DNA of 64,000 bases from CAMCHP01 sp036835325 (GTDB lineage Bacteria; Bacteroidota; Bacteroidia; Flavobacteriales_D; Sanyastnellaceae): the NCBI GenBank assembly GCA_036835325.1, contig DAITMF010000001.1:62001-126000 (forward strand). The letters are read 5' to 3'. Position 1 is the stretch's first letter, and each line of letters opens with the position of its first letter. The notes beneath the pieces are model-generated. The model saw only the letters and a program-made list of their open reading frames with translations, did not search any database and was not told the DNA's origin. Both the position numbers and the translations under genes were made by a program. This document shows positions 49,202 to 56,958 of this stretch, in pieces.

Positions 49202-50047
49202 TCAGTTCTGAATACGCAGGTTGTCGATCAAGCGCACGCCGTCGACCCAAAAGGCCGCTAAAATTCGCGCGTTTGCGTCGTTAAAGCGTTCGATGGGCAT
49301 GAAGTTGCGTTCGTCGATGATGGCGAGGTATTCGAGGTTTATGGATGGATGGGTGGCAAACCGTGTTGTGCCCCACTCAATGAGCTCATCCGGCGCTAGC
49401 CGAGAAGCCGATTCATTCATTTCACGGAGGATGCGGATGCCGTTCAACGCTACTTCGCGGGCTGAAGCTGACAAGCGAATGTTGCGCGAACTCATGGCTA
49501 AACCGTCGGTTTCACGCACCAAGGTGCATCCACGCACATCGACGGGGATGGCTTCGCGCTTGACCATTTCGCGCAGCACGGCCAGCTGTTGGAAGTCTTT
49601 CTCACCGAGGTAGAGCACGTTCGGTTTGATGGCTGTGAGGAGTTTTCGCACAATGGCGATAACGCCGTCGAAATGGCCCGGACGCATGGCCCCTTCAAAG
49701 GCATCGGTGAGTAGGCCGTAGCTAATGGGTTCAGCCACAGCATGGTTGCCGTACATGGTTTTTACCGATGGGACGAAGAGGTAGTCGCACCCGGCCGCCT
49801 CGGCCGCTTCAATGTCAGATTGGAGGGTTCTTGGGTAATTAACGAGGTCATCGGGTTGGTTAAACTGCGTCGGATTGACGAAAATACTGCCCACACACAC
49901 TTCGTTTTCGCTTTTTGCACGTGAAAATAACGACTGATGACCGGGGTGCAAAGCCCCCATTGTTGGCACAAACCCAATGGGGGTGGAAGCAGGGTAAAGT
50001 GCTGAACGCAAGCGGCTCCACTCGTCGGGAGTAGTGAAAATGACCAT
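49202..50047 (-). CDS. panC: Pantoate--beta-alanine ligase
   Basis: A 281-residue cytosolic enzyme making pantothenate from pantoate, beta-alanine and ATP. It has the N-terminal HIGH-like motif GFVPTMGALHPGHQSLFSRA, SIFVNPTQFNQPDDLVNYPR, the nucleotide motif VLYLGEKDFQQLAVLREMVK and the C-terminal SRNIRLSASAREVALNGIRI (KMSKS-like). The start at 50047 fits the family; a longer in-frame stretch to 50191 would run through the divergent promoter region. A GGATGGATGGG motif copy lies inside at 49343. Confidence 0.95.
   Translation of the reverse strand: MVIFTTPDEWSRLRSALYPASTPIGFVPTMGALHPGHQSLFSRAKSENEVCVGSIFVNPTQFNQPDDLVNYPRTLQSDIEAAEAAGCDYLFVPSVKTMYGNHAVAEPISYGLLTDAFEGAMRPGHFDGVIAIVRKLLTAIKPNVLYLGEKDFQQLAVLREMVKREAIPVDVRGCTLVRETDGLAMSSRNIRLSASAREVALNGIRILREMNESASRLAPDELIEWGTTRFATHPSINLEYLAIIDERNFMPIERFNDANARILAAFWVDGVRLIDNLRIQN
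49343..49351 (+). repeat. GGATGGATG motif copy inside panC
   Basis: GGTTTATGGATGGATGGGTGG, with a three-T run. Confidence 0.45.
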
Positions 50048-50082
50048 GTCTGGAGTTGGCAGAAGGTGTTGGTAAAACCTGC

Positions 50083-50090
50083 CAAAGCTA
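50083..50090 (-). promoter_or_regulatory. -7 box TAGCTTTG for panC, with a TTCG -33 candidate
   Basis: Exact TAnnTTTG match on the minus strand, 35 bases before the start at 50047. A TTCG (50112-50115) at 21-base spacing could be the -33 element; it lies inside the spacer of the divergent promoter. Confidence 0.6.
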
Positions 50091-50099
50091 AAGGGTTTC

Positions 50100-50131
50100 T
50101 TTGAAGTGTCGCGAAAATTTCCGTAATTTTG
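50100..50131 (+). promoter_or_regulatory. Full promoter TTTG-N20-TAATTTTG for the GT5-like gene
   Basis: TTTG (50100-50103), a 20-base spacer and TAATTTTG (50124-50131) match the complete Bacteroidota consensus, the best pair in the window. It is interleaved with the divergent panC promoter. Confidence 0.7.
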
Positions 50132-50158
50132 CAGAACCCTCAGAAATTTGGAAACCTG

Positions 50159-50989
50159 ATGAACAAGGCTAAAATCCTCTACGTTTCGCAAGAAATACTC
50201 CCCTTCTCACCCGAATCTTTAATTGCTCGAATCAGCAGAAACCTCCCTCAAGGAGCCCACGAAAAGAATAAAGAAATCCGCGTCTTCATGCCTCGTTTTG
50301 GCAAAATCAATGAACGACGCCATCAATTGCACGAGGTGATTCGCCTTTCAGGCATGAACCTCATCATCAACGATACCGATCACCCACTGATTATTAAAGT
50401 GGCCTCTATTCCTTCGGCACGTTTGCAAGTGTACTTCATCGACAACGATGAATACTTCAAGCGCAAGTTAGATTTGTTTGATGACGCAGGCAAGCCTTTC
50501 AGCGACAATGACGAGCGTTCGATTTTCTTCGTACGCGGCGTGCTTGAAACGGTGAAGAAGTTGGGCTGGGCGCCTGACATTATTCACTGCCACGGGTGGA
50601 TGTCTGCCTTGCTCCCCGCTTACGTGAAAGAGTACTACAAGAATGACCCACACTTTTCGGGAGCAAAAATCGTGTACAGCATGTACGACGAAGAGTTCAG
50701 CGGCAGTCTCGACCAAAACCTCAGCAAAAAGCTTGCTTTTGATGGGTTGAGCGAACGGGCGACTTCGTTGGTTGTTGACCCAACGCATACCAACCTGACC
50801 AAACTTGCCGTTGAGTACGCTGACGGTGTTGTTTTTGGCACCGCCAATGTGCCCGATGAAATCAAGACTTACGCAGACGCTACAGAAACCGCTTGCATCG
50901 CATGCGTTGATGAAGACCGCGTGGTTAACGAAGTCACCACCTTCTACGACAGCATTCTCCAGGGAAACCCCGCCCTGGTGGAGGAGTAA
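50159..50989 (+). CDS. Glycogen/starch synthase N-domain-like protein (short GT5 relative)
   Basis: A 276-residue protein similar only to the N-terminal Rossmann domain of GT5 starch/glycogen synthases: ILYVSQEILPFSPESLIARI (the usual KVGGL region is altered to SPESLIARI), VFMPRFGKINERRHQLHEVI, YFIDNDEYFKRK and the sugar-proximal IIHCHGWMSALLPAYVKEYY. The C-terminal nucleotide-sugar domain of real synthases (about 200 residues) is absent, so glycogen synthesis is unlikely. This short form is common in Bacteroidota beside panC, DUF4270 and glmS, as here. The start at 50159 follows the promoter by 27 bases. Confidence 0.85.
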   Translation: MNKAKILYVSQEILPFSPESLIARISRNLPQGAHEKNKEIRVFMPRFGKINERRHQLHEVIRLSGMNLIINDTDHPLIIKVASIPSARLQVYFIDNDEYFKRKLDLFDDAGKPFSDNDERSIFFVRGVLETVKKLGWAPDIIHCHGWMSALLPAYVKEYYKNDPHFSGAKIVYSMYDEEFSGSLDQNLSKKLAFDGLSERATSLVVDPTHTNLTKLAVEYADGVVFGTANVPDEIKTYADATETACIACVDEDRVVNEVTTFYDSILQGNPALVEE

Positions 50990-50993
50990 ACCC

Positions 50994-52304
50994 ATGAACT
51001 TCCACCCGAACGGCATGTGGCGGTCACCCATGACCGCCCTTGTGTTGCCGATAATCGTAGCGCTTACACAGTGTACGCGCCCCGAACAGGATCTGGGCCT
51101 GAACCTTCAACCTGAAGGAGATTTGTTGAACGTGTACCAAACCGACACGGTAACGCTTTTCGCGTTCACCGAGGTGGAAGACTCGCTTCAAACCGATGAG
51201 CTTTCACAATCGTTGCTGGGCAACACCATTGACCCCGTAACCGGTCGCATCATGACCTCGTTTTACACCCAAGTTAGATTGGCTGCGCCCGACATTGACT
51301 TCGGTTCGAACCCGGTATGTGACTCCATTGTGCTTTCTCTGAAATACACCGGTCAAACCTTCGGCACCCTTACCCCACAATACTTCGGTGTGTACGAGAT
51401 AGGTGAAGCAATGGATCTGTCTGCAACCTACTCCAGCAACCGCGATTTTGAGCTTATTGGTGCGAACCTCGTTGACTTTAACCGGCAACCGCTTGCTATT
51501 GCGCCCACTCGCAGACTTTTCGTTGGTGGAGACTCGGTTAACCCACAGCTGAGAATACCTTTGCAAAACGCTCTCGGACAGCGTTTGCTCACCGCGGGTG
51601 AAAGCGTTTACAGCACCAATGCCGCATGGCTCGAGTACTTTCAAGGCCTCTATGTTTACTCGCAGTCAATCGACGGCGCCGTGGTCAACGTTGACCTCGT
51701 TGACGTTGAGTCGCGCATCCGCTTGCATTACCGCAACGACACTGATACGCTCTTCTACGATTACAACATCAACTCACTTTGTGCACGAAGCAACCGTTTT
51801 AGCCATTCGTTTGCCAACGAAGTCGCTGGGATTTCAGCCGACAACCCCATCGATGGCAGCGAACGCCTAATTGTGCAGGGCGCAGCAGCGCTCAAGGCGC
51901 GCATCGAGTTGCCGTACATCGATAACTTCGCTGCTGACCGTCGCGTTGTGAACAAAGCCGAGCTGATTGTACCCTTGGCTGAAATCCCTGACAAGCGCAC
52001 GACCCCGATTCCGCAACTCTTCGTGTTAACCGAAAACGAGAGCGGTCAAGCGGTGGGCTTGCCCGGCCAGCTTTCAACCACCATCGAAATCGGCGGGAGT
52101 TACAACGTTCAAGCCAACCAGTACCGATTCAACATTACACGTTGGTTTCAAGATTACCTCAACGGAAACCAAGCGGTGAAACGGCTCTTTTTGGTTTCGG
52201 GAAGCGCCGGTATATCGTCGCTTCGCTCTGTACTGGCCGGCCCGCAAGCCAACCCCAATGACCCAAATAGCACTATGCGCTTGGTCATTACCTACTCCAA
52301 CTGA
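50994..52304 (+). CDS. DUF4270 family lipoprotein
   Basis: A 436-residue protein of a Bacteroidota-specific family. The N-terminus ends in a possible lipobox (IIVALTQC, Cys near residue 27). The family pattern is visible in DLGLNLQPEGDLLNVYQTDT, an outer-envelope beta-sandwich-like body, and the C-terminal RFNITRWFQDYLNGNQAVKR and LRLVITYSN-like ending. The function is unknown. It starts 4 bases after the GT5-like stop, so both are co-transcribed from 50131, and glmS follows with its own TACCTTCG box. The start at 50994 is used because earlier in-frame codons lie inside the GT5-like gene. Confidence 0.9.
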   Translation: MNFHPNGMWRSPMTALVLPIIVALTQCTRPEQDLGLNLQPEGDLLNVYQTDTVTLFAFTEVEDSLQTDELSQSLLGNTIDPVTGRIMTSFYTQVRLAAPDIDFGSNPVCDSIVLSLKYTGQTFGTLTPQYFGVYEIGEAMDLSATYSSNRDFELIGANLVDFNRQPLAIAPTRRLFVGGDSVNPQLRIPLQNALGQRLLTAGESVYSTNAAWLEYFQGLYVYSQSIDGAVVNVDLVDVESRIRLHYRNDTDTLFYDYNINSLCARSNRFSHSFANEVAGISADNPIDGSERLIVQGAAALKARIELPYIDNFAADRRVVNKAELIVPLAEIPDKRTTPIPQLFVLTENESGQAVGLPGQLSTTIEIGGSYNVQANQYRFNITRWFQDYLNGNQAVKRLFLVSGSAGISSLRSVLAGPQANPNDPNSTMRLVITYSN

Positions 52305-52316
52305 TACGAATTGTCG

Positions 52317-52324
52317 TACCTTCG
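52317..52324 (+). promoter_or_regulatory. -7 box TACCTTCG for glmS
   Basis: TAnnTTCG variant 38 bases before the glmS start at 52363, in the 58-base gap after the DUF4270 gene. Confidence 0.5.
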
Positions 52325-52362
52325 TCGGAGACGAATTTCAACGAAACTAGCATCCAACCATT

Positions 52363-54207
52363 ATGTGTGGAATTGTGGCATACCTGGGCACGGAAAATGC
52401 CTACCCCATTCTTATCAAAGGCCTCAAACGACTTGAATACCGCGGTTACGACAGCGCAGGAGTTGCCTTGCTTGACGGCGGCACCTTCAACCTCTACAAA
52501 TGCAAAGGCCGCGTAAGCGACCTTGAAGCGCACGTGGGCTCTCAAACGCAGGCCGGAAACGTTGGCATTGGCCATACGCGATGGGCTACGCACGGGCCAC
52601 CGAACGACGTTAACGCACACCCGCACCTATCAGGCGATGGACGCATTGCGCTCATCCACAACGGCATTATTGAGAATTACAGCACCCTCAAAGAGGAGCT
52701 TATCAACCGTGGCCATAAATTCGAGAGCGATACCGACACAGAAGTGCTTGCCCACTTGATTGAAGAGGTGCGCCAAAACACCGGGCTCGACCTGTTCGAG
52801 GCCGTGCGTTTGTCGCTCAATGAGGTCATTGGTGCATATGCCTTGGTCATCATCGATAAGGAGAACCCCGAGCGCATGATTGCCGCCAAGAAGAGCAGTC
52901 CGTTGGTGATTGGCATCGGTGAAAACGGCGACTTCTACATCGGCTCCGACGCGACGCCAATAGTGGAATACACGAAGAACGTGGTGTATTTGGAAGACGA
53001 CGAGTTGGCGCTGATCAGCCGCACCGAGGGATTGAAGATTGTCACAACATCGAACCACGAGAAAATACCGTACATCCAAGAGCTTGAAATGCAGCTCGAG
53101 GCCATTGAAAAAGGCGGTTATGACTCGTTCATGCTGAAAGAGATTTACGAACAGCCCCGTTCAATTCGCGATTGTTTTAGGGGGCGGATGGATTTAACGA
53201 AGGGCATGATTCGCTTGTCGGGCATTGAGAACTTCGAAGACAAATGGATGAACGCTAGCCGGATCATTATTCTCGGATGCGGTACTTCATGGCATGCCGG
53301 TTTGGTAGGCGAATACCTCTTTGAAGAGTTGGCCCGTATACCGGTGGAAGTGGAGTACGCGAGTGAGTTCCGTTACCGCAACCCAATTATTCGGGAAGAT
53401 GACATTGTTATTGCGATTAGCCAAAGTGGAGAAACGGCTGACACCTTAGCGGCAGTTAAGTTGGCGCGTGAAGCCGGAGCGCACATTTTTGGTGTCTGCA
53501 ACGTGGTTGGGTCATCCATATCACGTGCCACCCACAGCGGATGTTACACACACGCCGGACCTGAAATCGGGGTTGCCTCGACCAAGGCATTCACCGCACA
53601 AGTCACCGTGCTCACACTGATGGCACTCACCGTAGCCGAGAAACGCGGCACCATTTTGGCGCCCCGCTTGCACCGCCTCATCGCTGAAATCAACAGCATA
53701 CCCGATAAGATTGAGCAAGCTTTGACCGCGAACAAGCAAATTGAATTCATTGCAGACATTTACAAGAACTCGCGGAACGCTCTGTACTTGGGCCGTGGAT
53801 ACACCTTCCCTGTTGCATTGGAAGGCGCGCTTAAGCTGAAAGAAATCAGCTACATCCATGCAGAGGGTTATCCGGCGGCTGAAATGAAGCACGGCCCGAT
53901 TGCCCTCATCGATGAAGAAATGCCGGTGTTTGTAATTGCGACGCAAGGCCACAGTTACGAGAAAGTCGTGAGCAACATCGAAGAGGTCAAAGCGCGAAAA
54001 GGCAAGATCATTGCGATTGTTACAGCAGGTGATACACACGTGCGCAAACTGGCTGATCACGTAATCGAAATCCCGAAATCGGATGACATTCTCGCTCCCT
54101 TGCTCTCGGTTGTACCGTTGCAATTGCTCAGCTACCATGTGGCCGTAATGCGGGGGTGCAACGTTGACCAGCCGAGAAACTTGGCAAAGTCGGTAACAGT
54201 AGAATAA
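52363..54207 (+). CDS. glmS: Glutamine--fructose-6-phosphate aminotransferase (isomerizing)
   Basis: A 614-residue cytosolic enzyme that starts hexosamine synthesis by making glucosamine-6-phosphate from fructose-6-phosphate and glutamine, feeding peptidoglycan and lipid A. The N-terminal nucleophile is Cys2 (MCGIVAYLG), with HTRWATHGPP and IHNGIIENY in the glutaminase domain. Two SIS domains follow: IILGCGTSWHAGLVGEYLFE and ISQSGETADTLAAVKLAREA, then EVAESY-type ALYLGRGYTFPVALEGALKL, with LKEISYIHAEGYPAAEMKHG and the C-terminal DQPRNLAKSVTVE. Complete and normal length. No glmS ribozyme was sought beyond the 58-base leader, which is too short to hold one. Confidence 0.97.
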   Translation: MCGIVAYLGTENAYPILIKGLKRLEYRGYDSAGVALLDGGTFNLYKCKGRVSDLEAHVGSQTQAGNVGIGHTRWATHGPPNDVNAHPHLSGDGRIALIHNGIIENYSTLKEELINRGHKFESDTDTEVLAHLIEEVRQNTGLDLFEAVRLSLNEVIGAYALVIIDKENPERMIAAKKSSPLVIGIGENGDFYIGSDATPIVEYTKNVVYLEDDELALISRTEGLKIVTTSNHEKIPYIQELEMQLEAIEKGGYDSFMLKEIYEQPRSIRDCFRGRMDLTKGMIRLSGIENFEDKWMNASRIIILGCGTSWHAGLVGEYLFEELARIPVEVEYASEFRYRNPIIREDDIVIAISQSGETADTLAAVKLAREAGAHIFGVCNVVGSSISRATHSGCYTHAGPEIGVASTKAFTAQVTVLTLMALTVAEKRGTILAPRLHRLIAEINSIPDKIEQALTANKQIEFIADIYKNSRNALYLGRGYTFPVALEGALKLKEISYIHAEGYPAAEMKHGPIALIDEEMPVFVIATQGHSYEKVVSNIEEVKARKGKIIAIVTAGDTHVRKLADHVIEIPKSDDILAPLLSVVPLQLLSYHVAVMRGCNVDQPRNLAKSVTVE

Positions 54208-54249
54208 ACTGATAAATCTCACTTTTTAACCGGGGTGTTGAAAAACCCC

Positions 54250-54257
54250 TACATTTG
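54250..54257 (+). promoter_or_regulatory. -7 box TACATTTG with a long leader for the beta-barrel gene
   Basis: Exact TAnnTTTG match, 146 bases upstream of the ATG at 54404. The leader holds three AGCGGTG repeats (54289, 54308 and 54331) inside an inverted repeat CGTTCAT (54282-54288) / ATGAACG (54342-54348). Confidence 0.5.
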
Positions 54258-54403
54258 GCAGGTTTAATGAAGAAAAAGACGCGTTCATAGCGGTGTTCGT
54301 TCACAGTAGCGGTGTTAATAACTGATTGTCAGCGGTGAATGATGAACGTAAAGAATGCGCTTTTTTGCAACTTGAAACACGTATTACTTAATTTTCAACC
54401 ATC

Positions 54404-55231
54404 ATGAAAAAAGCGATTGTTTTGTTTATGGCAGGATTTTTCTGCCTCGCGGGTACTGAGGTATTCGCACAGAAGCAAATGGGTGACGAGATGAACCTCG
54501 AGCTCCAATTTGCGCCCCTTGGCGGAACTCCAATGGGAATTAGCGGTCTTCGTTTCCGTAAATTCTTGAGCGAGACTTCTGCTTTCCGCGTTAACTTGTT
54601 CCTTGGAGGAACCACCGAATCAAACCCAAACTCAGACGCAGGTGACATCACCTTGATTGTTGCCGGCGACGAGGTATTGAACGGTTCACGTTTGAGCACC
54701 ATCGACCGTACATTTGATTTCTCTATCCGTCCGGGTTACGAAATTCACTTTGACGGTACCGATCGTTTGTCTCCTTACGTAGGTGTTGAAGTAGAGTTTG
54801 CCACCGGTAGCACAACAACCGATGACGAGCGTTTCTCGTACACCGGTTCGATTGAGAACGACCAGGTAAACATCAACGGTACTGCTGACTGGGTGCACAC
54901 TACCAAGCAGTCAATGACCCGTTTGGGTTTCAACCTTGTAGCAGGTTTTGACTTCTACTTCGTTGATAATTTGTACCTTGGTGGTGAGCTTGGCTTCGGC
55001 TGGGGTCGTACCACAATGGGTGACGTTGAATACTCATGGGACAATGACAATGCATATTTCATGCAAGTATCGAACGGTGCGTCAATCACTGCCACTCAAG
55101 GTGATGATACCGAGTTTTACTTGCCTGGAGGGCTTGGTAACAACGAAGACGCTCCAGAAATGGGCGGTTCAATGTCAGCGTTTGGTCCGACCGTTAACGG
55201 CCGCATCCGTCTCGGATACCTGTTTAACTAA
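54404..55231 (+). CDS. Abundant-type outer-membrane beta-barrel protein
   Basis: A 275-residue exported protein with a signal peptide (KAIVLFMAGFFCLAGTEVFA). The body alternates short strands with acidic turns and Gly/Tyr-rich strands: FRVNLFLGGTTESN, FDFSIRPGYEIHFDG, RLGFNLVAGFDFYFVDNLYL, GGELGFGWGRTTMGD. The end GRIRLGYLFN is a barrel-type C-terminal strand. Codon use is strongly biased (CGT for Arg, GGT and GAC-type codons), unlike the more mixed usage of most neighbours, which suggests high expression. The nearest described relatives are OmpA/PorT-like barrels. The next gene, an acidic lipoprotein, follows after 6 bases. Confidence 0.78.
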   Translation: MKKAIVLFMAGFFCLAGTEVFAQKQMGDEMNLELQFAPLGGTPMGISGLRFRKFLSETSAFRVNLFLGGTTESNPNSDAGDITLIVAGDEVLNGSRLSTIDRTFDFSIRPGYEIHFDGTDRLSPYVGVEVEFATGSTTTDDERFSYTGSIENDQVNINGTADWVHTTKQSMTRLGFNLVAGFDFYFVDNLYLGGELGFGWGRTTMGDVEYSWDNDNAYFMQVSNGASITATQGDDTEFYLPGGLGNNEDAPEMGGSMSAFGPTVNGRIRLGYLFN

Positions 55232-55237
55232 TTTGTT

Positions 55238-56101
55238 ATGAAAACTACACGCTTCCTCTCAATCCTCACTGCGGGCTCTTTGGCCCTCGGAGCCATCACG
55301 TTGAACTCGTGCTCTAAACAAGCCGGCTACGCTGGCCCGGGCCCCGAAGTAAACCGCAAAGAAAAGGCAAAGGAATTCATGGAGTCGCTCATTGAACGCA
55401 TGCCCGATATCGGTGTGTACAATGAAAAGCTCGATCAAGTCGTTGTCTTGAATCCCGGAAGCCGTGAGTTTAGTTTTGCAACTCCCAATGAAGGTTGGAA
55501 TTTCTCCAGCTCTACAGGAACTCAGTTCGTCCCTTACGAAGAAGGAGGTGGTATCTTGATTCTTTCTGCTGCTGCATTTGGAGGTAACTCTTCAGGAGGT
55601 ACCGTGGTTGCGGGTAGCACTGCTCTCGACATCACCTACACCTTCTGTGTATCGGCTTCAAGTGAAGCGATTGGCCTCGACTTGTTCGATTACGGCGGCG
55701 ACTTCACAGGAGTTTCATTGGTACTGGGCATTGCCGGCGATTTCGAAGCCCTTGTTGATGGCGCTGTTGACGAAGACTCAGACTTTAATGACTTCTTCCA
55801 AGGCTTGGCCATGTACGTTGTTTATGACAACGAAGCACAAGGTAGCTACGACATCTTGAACTGGATTGAAGACCTCGATACCGACGTTGATGATTTGGCC
55901 GGTCAAGGCTTTTCATACGTAATCGATTTCGTAGACTTCAACCTGTATTTCTCTGCCAACGGCGAACTTAACGTTAGCGGTGGTGAAATCAGCTTCACCG
56001 GTGAGTACCTCGGTTTCTTTGAACTCCTCGATTCAATCGAAGATGAAGAAGAACTCGAATTCGACTTGGTTCCAGGCTTTGGAGCCATGGGTTGCAACTA
56101 A
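55238..56101 (+). CDS. Acidic lipoprotein of unknown function
   Basis: A 287-residue lipoprotein: signal MKTTRFLSILTAGSLALGAI with lipobox LNSC (Cys near residue 25). The rest is rich in Asp, Glu, Gly, Ser and Phe, with short strands and no domain I recognise (GGILILSAAAFGGNSSGGTV, SGEISFTGEYLGFFELLDSI). The C-terminal DSIEDEEELEFDLVPGFGAM is highly acidic. It lies 6 bases after the beta-barrel gene, with which it is surely co-transcribed, so it may be its partner. The transcript ends at the terminator at 56128-56157. Confidence 0.72.
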   Translation: MKTTRFLSILTAGSLALGAITLNSCSKQAGYAGPGPEVNRKEKAKEFMESLIERMPDIGVYNEKLDQVVVLNPGSREFSFATPNEGWNFSSSTGTQFVPYEEGGGILILSAAAFGGNSSGGTVVAGSTALDITYTFCVSASSEAIGLDLFDYGGDFTGVSLVLGIAGDFEALVDGAVDEDSDFNDFFQGLAMYVVYDNEAQGSYDILNWIEDLDTDVDDLAGQGFSYVIDFVDFNLYFSANGELNVSGGEISFTGEYLGFFELLDSIEDEEELEFDLVPGFGAMGCN

Positions 56102-56127
56102 CAGGCATCCTGTAAAATTGATTCTGC

Positions 56128-56157
56128 AGAGGCCTCCGAAAGGGGGCCTCTTTTTTT
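56128..56157 (+). terminator. Strong Rho-independent terminator
   Basis: AGAGGCCTCC and GGGGGCCTCT-like arms around a GAAA loop form a long GC-rich stem (AGAGGCC 56128-56134 / GGCCTCT 56145-56151), followed by seven Ts. It closes the barrel-lipoprotein operon. Confidence 0.88.
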
Positions 56158-56180
56158 ATGCTTGGGATGCGTAGCCTTCC

Positions 56181-56188
56181 TATCTTCG
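56181..56188 (+). promoter_or_regulatory. -7 box TATCTTCG for the cyclase-family gene; leaderless arrangement
   Basis: TAnnTTCG variant ending 5 bases before the ATG at 56194. It also argues against the in-frame ATGs at 56158 and 56167. Confidence 0.5.
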
Positions 56189-56193
56189 ATGCA

Positions 56194-56958
56194 ATGAAAG
56201 TGCAGTTTGAGTACCTTGGTCAATCGTATGCTTGTGACCTCACAGAGGCGCATGACATTTCCATTCCACTTGCCGCGGGAAACGGCCGCCTTTCGGCTTG
56301 GTACGTTCCGCCCCTATCGATTGAACCTGTGAGAGCGAATGGCTTTGTAGGCGCCGTTGCGGAAGGAGGAAGCGTGAATTTTCGCAACATCGGCTTCAAT
56401 CCGCATGGGCATGGCACGCACACCGAATGTGTTGGACACATTGCCCACGAGGTTTACTCTGTTAATGCCGCCCTCGAACAACGGCTGTTTGTTGCTCAAG
56501 TGGTGACTGTTGAGCCCGCTATCCTCATGGAAGATTTTGACAATGGCCGTGCCGGCGACTGTGTCATCCGCGCAAGCGACCTTCCCGATGAACTTCCTGA
56601 GGCGCTTGTTTTGCGTACGGCGCCTAATTCAGCCTCAAAAACAACCCGTGCATACTCTAACAGCAACCCGCCCTACTTATTGGCAGAGGCGGCCTCAAAA
56701 ATCGTTTCTCTCGGGGTTGAGCACCTTCTCATTGATTTGCCCAGCGTTGATCGGGAAGTCGATGGTGGCGAATTGCGTGCACACCATCTTTTTTGGGGAT
56801 GGCCTGCTCATCCGCGCAAGCGAGCAACCATTACAGAGTTGATCTACGTTGAAGACGGCATCGAGGACGGCCTGTACCTCTTGAATTTGCAAACTGCGCC
56901 GTTTGAAAACGACGCTACACCGAGTCGGCCGGTGCTGTACAAGGCAATTCGACAGTGA
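56194..56958 (+). CDS. Cyclase family protein (kynurenine formamidase-like)
   Basis: A 254-residue metal-dependent hydrolase of the cyclase family, which includes KynB-type kynurenine formamidases and isatin hydrolase. The metal motif is NPHGHGTHTECVGHIAHEVY (HxGTHxE/D) near residue 70-85, and a later block VSLGVEHLLIDLPSVDREVD plus AHHLFWG (His-rich) carries the other ligands. The usual Asp after GTHT is Glu here. With the tryptophan dioxygenase family protein at 32086, it could act in tryptophan catabolism, but the genes are not adjacent. The 3' end overlaps the kinase gene by 44 bases, convergently. Confidence 0.82.
   Translation: MKVQFEYLGQSYACDLTEAHDISIPLAAGNGRLSAWYVPPLSIEPVRANGFVGAVAEGGSVNFRNIGFNPHGHGTHTECVGHIAHEVYSVNAALEQRLFVAQVVTVEPAILMEDFDNGRAGDCVIRASDLPDELPEALVLRTAPNSASKTTRAYSNSNPPYLLAEAASKIVSLGVEHLLIDLPSVDREVDGGELRAHHLFWGWPAHPRKRATITELIYVEDGIEDGLYLLNLQTAPFENDATPSRPVLYKAIRQ

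Noticed and set aside
52305..52362. glmS ribozyme in the leader
   Set aside because: The gap is 58 bases with a promoter inside, too short for the ribozyme, which is also mainly a Firmicutes feature.
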